8,483 bases of DNA, taken from the NCBI GenBank assembly GCA_937928175.1, contig CALFVP010000002.1, positions 1 through 8,483 on the forward strand, read 5' to 3'. The translations under genes and the position numbers were made by a program. Below, piece after piece: positions 1 to 5,637 of the stretch. Every line of letters begins with the position of its first letter. Within the stretch, counting starts at the first letter, position 1. Under the pieces are notes generated by a model. It searched no databases. It worked only from the letters and a program-made list of their open reading frames with translations, and had not been told where the DNA came from. Origin of the DNA: an uncultured bacterium. GTDB taxonomy: Bacteria > Spirochaetota > Brevinematia > DTOW01.

Positions 1-129
1 CTCACCAGGTCTTGTAAAAGTTCCATATATTGGTTCATTTTCACCTGGTTTAGTTTTCAAAAAATCAGCAACTATCTGACAACCACTAAGTACAAATACA
101 ACCAATAACAATGTTAAAACTTTTTTCAT
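1..129 (-). CDS. Putative lipoprotein, N-terminal part only (cut by window edge)
   Basis: Reading from the ATG at 129 gives 43 in-frame codons without a stop before the window edge. The product starts MKKVLTLLLVVFVLSGCQ: a short basic N-terminus, a hydrophobic core and a lipobox LSGC with the lipidated Cys at residue 17. This is a classic lipoprotein signal for signal peptidase II. The mature part begins QIVADFLKTKPGENEP and is polar; too little is present to assign a family. A good ribosome-binding site, GGAGG (135-139), sits 5 bases before ATG. The gene starts 36 bases after the stop of the large barrel protein on the same strand and is probably co-transcribed with it, so it may be an envelope partner of that protein (inference). 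The lipoprotein call is firm; the function is unknown. Confidence 0.85.
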   Translation of the reverse strand, partial: MKKVLTLLLVVFVLSGCQIVADFLKTKPGENEPIYGTFTRPGE

Positions 130-134
130 AATTT

Positions 135-139
135 CCTCC
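135..139 (-). promoter_or_regulatory. Ribosome-binding site of the lipoprotein gene
   Basis: GGAGG on the minus strand, 5 bases before the ATG at 129. It is the most canonical Shine-Dalgarno in the window and supports the chosen start. Confidence 0.75.
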
Positions 140-153
140 ATACATAAAAATAG

Positions 154-164
154 GGGCCCCCCCC
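154..164 (-). other. G8-C4 homopolymer tract between two envelope genes
   Basis: On the minus strand eight G are followed by four C and then TATTTTTAT, directly after the stop codon of the barrel protein. GGGG-loop-CCCC could fold into a 4-bp hairpin followed by a U-rich stretch, giving a weak terminator or attenuator before the lipoprotein gene. The run is also a candidate slippage site. It is untranslated, so length changes would not shift a reading frame. Function is inferred; the tract itself is plain in the sequence. Confidence 0.4.
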
Positions 165-165
165 T

Positions 166-3057
166 TTAGAAATGTATATCTAACTCTACCAAACCAACTA
201 TATTGTAATCGTACCCAAAGTACTCAAGTGGTACCCTGAAATCCCTTACTCCCTGAATAGCGTATCCTATCTTTCTAGGATTATCCGCAACAAACCCATC
301 TAAGTAAATCCTTAACTGCCCAAGAGGATTACTAAACTGTAAATCAACAAAAGAATGATATCCTTTTACTGGATAATCTGGCGACAAATTACCCATAACT
401 GGATATAAATCATGAATAACATCATTTCTATACACAAATCCAATACCAAACCTAAACAGCTTTGTCAATTGGTAATAAAAGCTAATTTTTGGTAAATGAC
501 TGGTATAGATAAATCCATAAGTAAACTCAAGAGCACCACCCATACCAGCTCTAGCAAGATGTTCAGGAGCAAACGGCCACCAATTCTTAGTTTGGTTGAA
601 AAGATAATCAAGCTTTATCTCTAAACCGTTACCTATGTCAAGATTATACTTAACAAAAGCATACCCTCTCATAGCGTAAGGTATAGTCTGTATGTAATTA
701 GAATTGGTACCACCTATCACAATCAATTGATTATTAGTATAACCAGAAGGTAAAATATTGTAATTAGAATTGTTAAATCCCCAGTAAGAAAATTCAGCAT
801 GAATAGTCAAAACATCCAAAACCCACTCTACTATACCTGTACCACCAACCCATCCACCACTTGATACACTTTCCCAAGCTGGATTACCACCTTCTGCAAA
901 CCCATACTTCTGGAAAGGAGCTGCATCTTGAGGATAAGGCGAAGCACTTTGATTACCGTACATTTCTAAAACATCTTGTATTTTAGCATTGGCATAATCT
1001 CCCCTAGCAGCCATAATAGAATAGTAATTCGATACAAAAAACCCTTGTAATGTAAGGTTAACACCACTTCCAACTATATTGTTAACTTTCAAAGTAGGTA
1101 CTCCAAAAAATCCTAAAATAACGTTAGTTCCTACAGGAATACCAACTCCACCATCTGATATACCGTAACCCTTTTCAACCCTAGCTACTCCTCCTTTCAA
1201 TGAAATATCGAAATCGGCAATGGTTGGAAGTTTAAGAATATACCTAATTTGCCCATCTACAGCACTGTTAGCTAACCTAACAACAGTATCATACCCTGAA
1301 TTTTCATTAACACCACTACTAAGTTCATAATCTGTGTAAACGTAACCTGAAACGAATAACTCTGCTTCGTTAATACCAATAAATTGCAAAGGTTTCAAAA
1401 ATGCTTTACCAGCTAAAACATGATCTCTAAGCGTATAATTACCTAAAGACCAATTTAACCCTAACCACGGGAAAGGATAAAACAATCCAAAATGATAAGA
1501 TAGACTCAAAAATTCACTAGAACCATCTACAAATATACCTTTAAACTTATCTCTATCTGGATAAGAAGCAGCACCAACAGTCCATGGATCTACACTCACA
1601 TCGTAGTTACCTATAGATATATAATCAACTGTAGGTAAGGGTTTAACAAATTGAAATCTGAAAGATTGAAAATCAAGAGGCACATACTGAGGACCTCTGT
1701 TATCTCTGTTAAAATTACCAGTCCATACATCCCATCTAGAATCTGGTCCCCACCAAGTTTCTAACCTAGCGTAAAAGTTAAGAATCTCTGTAAATATTTT
1801 TCCATAGAACTCCAAAGTAAACCTGGAATAAATACCATTGTCATAGTGAGCTTCTGGTACAAAAGTTGTATTTAATCCACCTCCCCCAAAACTACTAACT
1901 TGCCTAGCTATAGGAGGATTAGCATCGTAAAAGTTAGGATACCATTGAGCATTCACACTTCCAGCAAAAGTGAAATTATCAGAAACATACTTATCTTTAG
2001 GAGCTTCGGGCTTTAACTTCTCAGACATGATCTTTGCAAATTTGATGTACCCCATAGGTGGTTTCCATTGCTCAGTTTGATCTAAGTAAACCATAGGTAC
2101 AACAGCTTTAACATCTTGCAAAGGATTAGGATAAGATTCCCAAACGTTAAGTATCTCAAACTGATCTCTTGCTTCCTGTAAAGTTCCTCTAGCAGGCCAT
2201 ACAACTATATCAACAAACTCAGGATCACCCCAGTAATCACTACCACCACCCCATCTGTGCAAACCTCTATACTCGTTAACATTCCTTGTTAAAACATCCT
2301 CAGGATCAGGAAACCCTTCGTTAGATTGACTAAATATCTGGAATCCCCACTTCGTTATATCTTTATCAGGTGTTAAATCCAAATCTTTCTTAGAAACAAC
2401 AGCAATTATAGTCCTACCAACACCTCTAATAACCCTAGGTATAACAACATCTTGAGCCATATCCTTAGCTTTGGAATTGACCTCTATCTCAACTCTTGCT
2501 CTTGGCTGCGGAGAAATTATAACTGCCTTTTCCCACCCTTGATCAGGCGGAAAATAAATATTAAGCCCCGGTATAGACTTCAAATACCCAGAACCAGGTA
2601 AACGATCCTGATCAATGTAAATTTGGAAATGCTGTATATCAAAATCAGCTGCCATTCCCCAGTCTTGTTTCAAATCAGCATTAACAGTTATCTTAAACGT
2701 AACGTTCTTATCATCCATAGAATCTATTTCAACTTTAACAATATCAAAACCACCTAAAACGTAAACAGGATGAGTAGGATAAGTATAGTACCCCGGCCCT
2801 TTATCATCACCTATAGGATCAAGAAAAACAATCCTAGCTTGATCAGGTCTCTTACCTCTCTCTAAAACGTTATCTTTTAAAATACCACTCTCAGGATTAT
2901 CCCTAACCCCCTCCATTGAAGGTTGAGGCCTCTGGAAACCAACTCCAGCTTCCTCCTCACCTTGACCTACCTCCTCTTGAGAGAAAGATAACCCACTAAA
3001 ACTTAATAAAACCACTACACCCACAACAAAAACTAATAACTTCCTTACCCATGCCAT
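166..3057 (-). CDS. Secreted outer-membrane protein: glucodextranase-C/DOMON-like domain fused to a predicted beta-barrel
   Basis: 963 residues. Residues 1-26 form a Sec signal peptide (basic MAWVRK, hydrophobic VVGVVVLL, likely cleavage near SFS|QEE). An acidic Glu/Gly-rich linker follows (27-75). Residues 76-315 resemble the C-terminal binding module of glucodextranase (DOMON-like): the signature DPIGDDKGPGYYTYPT starts at D80 and is followed by VLGGFDI and a DxD/Gly-rich beta pattern. In known proteins this domain binds carbohydrate or the cell surface. Residues from about 360 to 963 are rich in alternating aromatic and polar strands (e.g. GLEIKLDYLF, SFVDLQF) and end VELDIHF. A terminal Phe is the mark of BAM-inserted outer-membrane barrels. 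I see no cysteine in the whole protein. A strong promoter and an AGGGGGG ribosome-binding site (3063-3068) support the ATG at 3057. A lipoprotein gene follows 36 bases downstream. The domain call is fairly sure; a porin or glycan-binding surface role is inferred. Confidence 0.8.
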   Translation of the reverse strand: MAWVRKLLVFVVGVVVLLSFSGLSFSQEEVGQGEEEAGVGFQRPQPSMEGVRDNPESGILKDNVLERGKRPDQARIVFLDPIGDDKGPGYYTYPTHPVYVLGGFDIVKVEIDSMDDKNVTFKITVNADLKQDWGMAADFDIQHFQIYIDQDRLPGSGYLKSIPGLNIYFPPDQGWEKAVIISPQPRARVEIEVNSKAKDMAQDVVIPRVIRGVGRTIIAVVSKKDLDLTPDKDITKWGFQIFSQSNEGFPDPEDVLTRNVNEYRGLHRWGGGSDYWGDPEFVDIVVWPARGTLQEARDQFEILNVWESYPNPLQDVKAVVPMVYLDQTEQWKPPMGYIKFAKIMSEKLKPEAPKDKYVSDNFTFAGSVNAQWYPNFYDANPPIARQVSSFGGGGLNTTFVPEAHYDNGIYSRFTLEFYGKIFTEILNFYARLETWWGPDSRWDVWTGNFNRDNRGPQYVPLDFQSFRFQFVKPLPTVDYISIGNYDVSVDPWTVGAASYPDRDKFKGIFVDGSSEFLSLSYHFGLFYPFPWLGLNWSLGNYTLRDHVLAGKAFLKPLQFIGINEAELFVSGYVYTDYELSSGVNENSGYDTVVRLANSAVDGQIRYILKLPTIADFDISLKGGVARVEKGYGISDGGVGIPVGTNVILGFFGVPTLKVNNIVGSGVNLTLQGFFVSNYYSIMAARGDYANAKIQDVLEMYGNQSASPYPQDAAPFQKYGFAEGGNPAWESVSSGGWVGGTGIVEWVLDVLTIHAEFSYWGFNNSNYNILPSGYTNNQLIVIGGTNSNYIQTIPYAMRGYAFVKYNLDIGNGLEIKLDYLFNQTKNWWPFAPEHLARAGMGGALEFTYGFIYTSHLPKISFYYQLTKLFRFGIGFVYRNDVIHDLYPVMGNLSPDYPVKGYHSFVDLQFSNPLGQLRIYLDGFVADNPRKIGYAIQGVRDFRVPLEYFGYDYNIVGLVELDIHF

Positions 3058-3062
3058 ATATA

Positions 3063-3069
3063 CCCCCCT
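3063..3069 (-). promoter_or_regulatory. G-rich ribosome-binding site of the barrel gene
   Basis: AGGGGGG followed by TATAT and the ATG at 3057. It departs from AGGAGG by an A-to-G change that a G-U wobble with the 16S tail would tolerate. The same AGGGGGT form precedes the DedA gene. Confidence 0.65.
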
Positions 3070-3085
3070 ACCTTACTACTCCCCT

Positions 3086-3114
3086 ATTGTAAACAAAAAA
3101 ACCATCATTGTCAA
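3086..3114 (-). promoter_or_regulatory. Strong sigma-70-type promoter of the barrel gene
   Basis: On the minus strand a perfect -35 TTGACA (3114-3109) is separated by 17 bases from a -10 TACAAT (3091-3086, five of six consensus bases). The predicted transcript starts near 3079, leaving a leader of about 22 bases with the G-rich ribosome-binding site. This is the best promoter match in the window. It suggests high expression and an independent transcript from the upstream McsA-like gene. Confidence 0.8.
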
Positions 3115-3127
3115 GAGTTTTATTACA

Positions 3128-3158
3128 AGTTATGAAGTTATGAAGTTATGAAATAACT
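3128..3158 (+). repeat. Three 8-bp tandem AGTTATGA units ending in an inverted repeat, upstream of the barrel promoter
   Basis: AGTTAT occurs at 3128, 3136 and 3144 with an exact 8-base period. The last copy forms a perfect inverted repeat, AGTTAT-GAA-ATAACT (3144-3158). The array starts 14 bases upstream of the -35 box of the barrel promoter, so it is well placed for an activator or repressor array. A transcript structure is the alternative. Confidence 0.55.
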
Positions 3159-3182
3159 GTTTTGAAACAACTTAGATGAAAT

Positions 3183-3223
3183 TTATAGAATAACCAAAGT
3201 TATAGAATAGTTATAGAATAACT
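3183..3223 (+). repeat. Three TTATAGAATA repeats with an AGTTAT/ATAACT inverted repeat at the end of the McsA-like gene
   Basis: TTATAGAATA is present at 3183-3192, 3200-3209 and 3211-3220. The last unit contains AGTTAT-AGA-ATAACT (3209-3223), the same palindrome arms with the same 3-base centre as the site at 3144-3158. The block ends at the first base of the stop codon (3223-3225) of the McsA-like gene. It may be part of the same regulatory array, or it may shape the 3' end of that transcript. Confidence 0.5.
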
Positions 3224-3807
3224 TACTTGGATATTTTACTTAGTATACTTTTTATTTTTGAAGCTTCTTCGAAGTTTTCTCTAATAACTTCTGCTGTCAT
3301 CTTGTTTGAAAGGTAACTAATTAACTTATCTTTAATGTATATTCCTCTGTAAACTTTAGGTATTCTACCTTCAAATTTAGCAGGTTTAGGTTTTATCTTA
3401 TCTTTAAAGTAATCAAGGCACTGCAAACACCCTAAATGTTCAGAAGAAATTATATCTTCAAGTGATGTATTACAGTAAGGGCAAACATCTAAATGATTAT
3501 TTTTCATATTACCTTCTCCTTTATTATCGAATTTCTCTTCTTTGTTAGAAGAAACAACATTTAAAATGTTGTTTATAAAAAGCACTTCTTCTAAAAACTC
3601 ATCATCATCAAAAGGTAAATCTACATTTTTTATTATTCTATTTTTAACAAGATAAGACAACTGTTTTATAAGTTCATCAATGTTAGAGGTGGTTAAGTTA
3701 AATTTACGGATACAATCAGAACATATGTGAATATCTTTCTTCATACCGTTATAAAAAACAGATAGACTAACAATACTTTCGTTACTCTTACATATCGAGC
3801 AAACCAT
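3223..3807 (-). CDS. McsA-like zinc-finger protein with UVR (UvrB/UvrC) motif
   Basis: 194 residues, close to the usual size of McsA. Four CxxC pairs are visible as two putative zinc knuckles: C3-C6 with C29-C32, and C109-C112 with C127-C130. A C-terminal UVR motif spans about 160-192 (LISYLSNKM...ENFEEASKIKSIL). In Firmicutes McsA is the activating partner of the protein-arginine kinase McsB, in a ctsR-mcsA-mcsB-clpC operon. Here no kinase, CtsR or ClpC gene is adjacent, so the family is recognisable but the partner is not. A Lys/Glu/Asn-rich linker (85-106) separates the halves and contains a strong internal ribosome-binding site before Met101. The ATG at 3807 has GAGGTG 7 bases upstream and its own promoter. 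A role in heat or metal stress protein quality control is inferred. Confidence 0.75.
   Translation of the reverse strand: MVCSICKSNESIVSLSVFYNGMKKDIHICSDCIRKFNLTTSNIDELIKQLSYLVKNRIIKNVDLPFDDDEFLEEVLFINNILNVVSSNKEEKFDNKGEGNMKNNHLDVCPYCNTSLEDIISSEHLGCLQCLDYFKDKIKPKPAKFEGRIPKVYRGIYIKDKLISYLSNKMTAEVIRENFEEASKIKSILSKISK
3505..3522 (-). promoter_or_regulatory. Internal ribosome-binding site and ATG within the McsA-like gene
   Basis: AAAGGAG (3522-3516) lies 8 bases before an in-frame ATG (3507-3505, Met101). This is a stronger Shine-Dalgarno match than the one at the annotated start. Translation from here would give a 94-residue protein carrying only the second zinc knuckle and the UVR motif. The codons Lys-Gly-Glu-Gly-Asn of the linker encode it, so chance is possible. 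Confidence 0.4.
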
Positions 3808-3814
3808 ACAACCA

Positions 3815-3858
3815 CACCTCTACACTATAATAATAATACATTTTAAGAAAATTTACAA
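3815..3858 (-). promoter_or_regulatory. Promoter and ribosome-binding site of the McsA-like gene
   Basis: Minus strand: -35-like TTGTAA (3858-3853), 17-base spacer, -10 TATTAT (3835-3830), then GAGGTG (3820-3815) 7 bases before ATG. The predicted start near 3823 gives a leader of about 16 bases. It occupies the 58-base gap after the DedA gene, where I see no clear terminator, so read-through from asd-DedA remains possible. Confidence 0.5.
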
Positions 3859-3865
3859 TAATTTT

Positions 3866-4456
3866 TTAGACGATGTACTTTATTATCACAAATCCAAAAA
3901 TGAGAAGTATGGCAAACGCTAAAGCAAGCCAATCGAAATATTTATCTATAAACATTTTAGCTTTTTCACCAAAAAATAACATAAGAATAGCAACGATAAA
4001 AAACCTAGCTCCCCTACTAAGTATTGATGCAAAGACAAAAAGCAAAAAGTTAAAATAGAAAGAACCTGATGCGATTGTAAAAACTTTGTAAGGTATAGGG
4101 GTAAAACCTGCTATTAAAACTGCGGCAAAACCGTAGGTATCGAACATACTTTTAACGCTATTGTAAGCATCCCAATAATTGTACAAATTAAGCAAAAACT
4201 TGCCAACAGTTTCAAAAAGAAATAGTCCTATAACGTACCCAAGCATACCACCAAATACAGAAAAAAGAGTAGTAAAAAAAGCAAACTTCAAACTTTCTTT
4301 AGGTTTTGAAAGGCAGAAAGCAATAAGTAACGGATCCGGAGGAATAGGAAAAAACGAAGATTCAGCAAAAGCAACAGAGTAAAGTACACCTTTACCACTA
4401 GGTTTATCAGCCCAACTCAAAACCCAATCGTACAAAACTTTTAAAGGATTTACCAC
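3866..4456 (-). CDS. YqaA-type DedA/VTT family inner-membrane protein
   Basis: 196 residues, full length for the YqaA branch (COG1238) of the DedA/VTT superfamily. Diagnostic segments are AESSFFPIPPDPLL (31-44, with conserved E32 and a Pro-rich re-entrant loop), GFTPIPYKVFTIASG (117-131) and SRGARFF (147-153, conserved Arg pair). Hydrophobic stretches at about 57-82, 108-116, 133-160 and 173-195 fit a multi-pass membrane protein. Family members are implicated in lipid-carrier or phospholipid flipping and membrane homeostasis; the substrate here is unknown. Translation starts at GTG (4456), preceded by AGGGGGT (4467-4461) with a 5-base gap from the G run. No better start exists. It follows asd by 17 bases and is probably co-transcribed with it. 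Confidence 0.85.
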   Translation of the reverse strand: MVNPLKVLYDWVLSWADKPSGKGVLYSVAFAESSFFPIPPDPLLIAFCLSKPKESLKFAFFTTLFSVFGGMLGYVIGLFLFETVGKFLLNLYNYWDAYNSVKSMFDTYGFAAVLIAGFTPIPYKVFTIASGSFYFNFLLFVFASILSRGARFFIVAILMLFFGEKAKMFIDKYFDWLALAFAILLIFGFVIIKYIV

Positions 4457-4460
4457 AAAT

Positions 4461-4467
4461 ACCCCCT
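4461..4467 (-). promoter_or_regulatory. Ribosome-binding site deciding the GTG start of the DedA gene
   Basis: AGGGGGT on the minus strand, in the 17-base gap between the asd stop codon (TAG, 4476-4474) and the GTG at 4456. It supports this non-ATG start. Confidence 0.65.
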
Positions 4468-4473
4468 AAAGGT

Positions 4474-5496
4474 CTATAAAAGCAACTCTGCTATCTGTAC
4501 AGCGTTTAAAGCAGCTCCTTTTCTTAAATTATCAGCAACTATCCACATCACAAGCCCATTCTCAGTTGATATATCTTCCCTTATTCTACCAACGTAAACA
4601 TCATCAGTATCATGACCATGCAAAAGAGGAGTAGGATAAACATCGTTAAAAGGATCATCCATAACCTTAACACCTTTCGCTTTACTTAAAAGTTCTCTTG
4701 CTTTCTCAGGAGTAACTTTAGATTCAGTTTCAATCCAAACTGATTCACTATGCCCTTTTATAACTGGAACCCTAACTGTAGTAGAAGAAACTTTTATATC
4801 TGGATCATGAAGCATCTTTCTTGTCTCATTAACTATTTTCATCTCTTCCTTTGTATAAAGGTTATCCAAAACGATATCTATTCTAGGTATAACGTTCATA
4901 AATATGGGGTAAGGAAATTTAGAAGGTTTGTAATTTAGAATTCCCTCTCTACCAAGTTGTGAATAAACTTTAACTTCTTCTTCTAGCTCTCCAATAGCAG
5001 TACCACCAGCACCAGAAACAGCTTGATAAGTTGAGACTATTATTCTTTTTATTCTAGAGTAATCGTATATAGGTTTTAACGCAACTAACATTTGAATGGT
5101 AGAACAGTTAGGATTAGATATTATACCTTTATGGAATTTGACATCCTCAGGATTAACCTCAGGAATAACTAAAGGAACATCTTGCTCCATTCTAAAAGCA
5201 CTAGAATTATCAATTACAATAGTACCATCCTTAGCAGCAATAGGCGAAAACATTTTTGAAATAGTAGCACCAGCAGAAAATAAAGCTATTTCTATCTTAT
5301 ACCTTTTAAAAACATCTTCCTTAAGCTCTTGAACCTCTATATCGTAACCTTTAAACTTAAGTTTTTTACCTTTGCTTCTCTCTGAAGCAAAAAGGTAAAG
5401 ATCTTTAACTGGGAAATTTCTTTGCTCAAGAGTTTTTATCATCTCCTGACCAACAGCACCAGTCGCACCTACAACAGCAACAACCTTTTCTCCCAT
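4474..5496 (-). CDS. asd: Aspartate-semialdehyde dehydrogenase
   Basis: 340 residues, normal length. The enzyme reduces L-4-aspartyl phosphate to L-aspartate 4-semialdehyde with NADPH in the cytoplasm, the branch point to diaminopimelate/lysine, threonine and methionine. The Rossmann P-loop GATGAVG is at 10-16. The catalytic nucleophile is C131 in SNPNCST. Other active-site residues visible are Q158 (YQAVSGAGG, 157-165), R242 and the base H249 in the VRVPVIKGHSES segment. The C-terminal DNLRKGAALNAVQIAELL is typical of the bacterial short-gap class. The ATG at 5496 has GGGGT (5506-5502) 6 bases upstream and a clear promoter behind it. It leads a probable two-gene operon with the DedA gene. 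Its divergent neighbour murE uses the downstream product diaminopimelate, so a shared control region makes sense (inference). Confidence 0.95.
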   Translation of the reverse strand: MGEKVVAVVGATGAVGQEMIKTLEQRNFPVKDLYLFASERSKGKKLKFKGYDIEVQELKEDVFKRYKIEIALFSAGATISKMFSPIAAKDGTIVIDNSSAFRMEQDVPLVIPEVNPEDVKFHKGIISNPNCSTIQMLVALKPIYDYSRIKRIIVSTYQAVSGAGGTAIGELEEEVKVYSQLGREGILNYKPSKFPYPIFMNVIPRIDIVLDNLYTKEEMKIVNETRKMLHDPDIKVSSTTVRVPVIKGHSESVWIETESKVTPEKARELLSKAKGVKVMDDPFNDVYPTPLLHGHDTDDVYVGRIREDISTENGLVMWIVADNLRKGAALNAVQIAELLL

Positions 5497-5521
5497 AAAC
5501 TACCCCAAAAAATTAGATAGT

Positions 5522-5551
5522 ATTATAAAAAAACAAAGTAAAATATATCAA
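5522..5551 (-). promoter_or_regulatory. Promoter of asd
   Basis: Minus strand: -35 TTGATA (5551-5546, five of six), 18-base spacer and a perfect -10 TATAAT (5527-5522). The predicted start near 5515 gives a leader of about 19 bases containing GGGG for ribosome binding. Confidence 0.7.
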
Positions 5552-5578
5552 AAAACCTTAAAACATTCCAAAGTTTAC

Positions 5579-5594
5579 TTACAAACCCCTGTAA
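5579..5594 (+). promoter_or_regulatory. Candidate operator between asd and murE (inverted repeat TTACA-N6-TGTAA)
   Basis: Perfect 5-bp arms TTACA and TGTAA flank AACCCC. Outer arms AAGTT (5571-5575) and AACTT (5595-5599) extend the dyad imperfectly. It sits 27 bases upstream of the asd -35 box and close to the murE promoter region, so one regulator could act on both genes. No factor can be named. Confidence 0.35.
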
Positions 5595-5597
5595 AAC

Positions 5598-5631
5598 TTG
5601 TATAAAAATCTAAGTATTCATTTAATATAAA
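5598..5631 (+). promoter_or_regulatory. Likely promoter of murE, probably giving a leaderless or near-leaderless transcript
   Basis: Two overlapping readings are possible: TTGTAT (5598-5603), 17 bases, then TTTAAT (5621-5626); or a -10 TATAAA at 5626-5631 without a good -35. The second ends 6 bases before the ATG at 5638. No Shine-Dalgarno sequence is present (TTACCC precedes ATG). A further -10-like TATAAA at 5601-5606 with a weak -35 CTTACA (5578-5583, 17 bases) could give a longer leader. Confidence 0.4.
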
Positions 5632-5637
5632 TTACCC

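Noticed and set aside
3128..3223. CRISPR array
   Set aside because: The repeats are 6-10 bases with almost no spacers and no cas genes nearby; they look like operator or simple repeats.
3873..5332. Plus-strand open frames at 3873-4058, 4179-4382, 4750-4938 and 5096-5332
   Set aside because: They lie antisense to the DedA and asd genes, whose family motifs are intact. Their products have no recognisable domains and no ribosome-binding sites that stand out.
5497..5637. Possible riboswitch in the asd leader
   Set aside because: The predicted asd leader is only about 19 bases and the whole divergent region is 141 bases, too short for a lysine riboswitch; no conserved core or terminator hairpin is visible.
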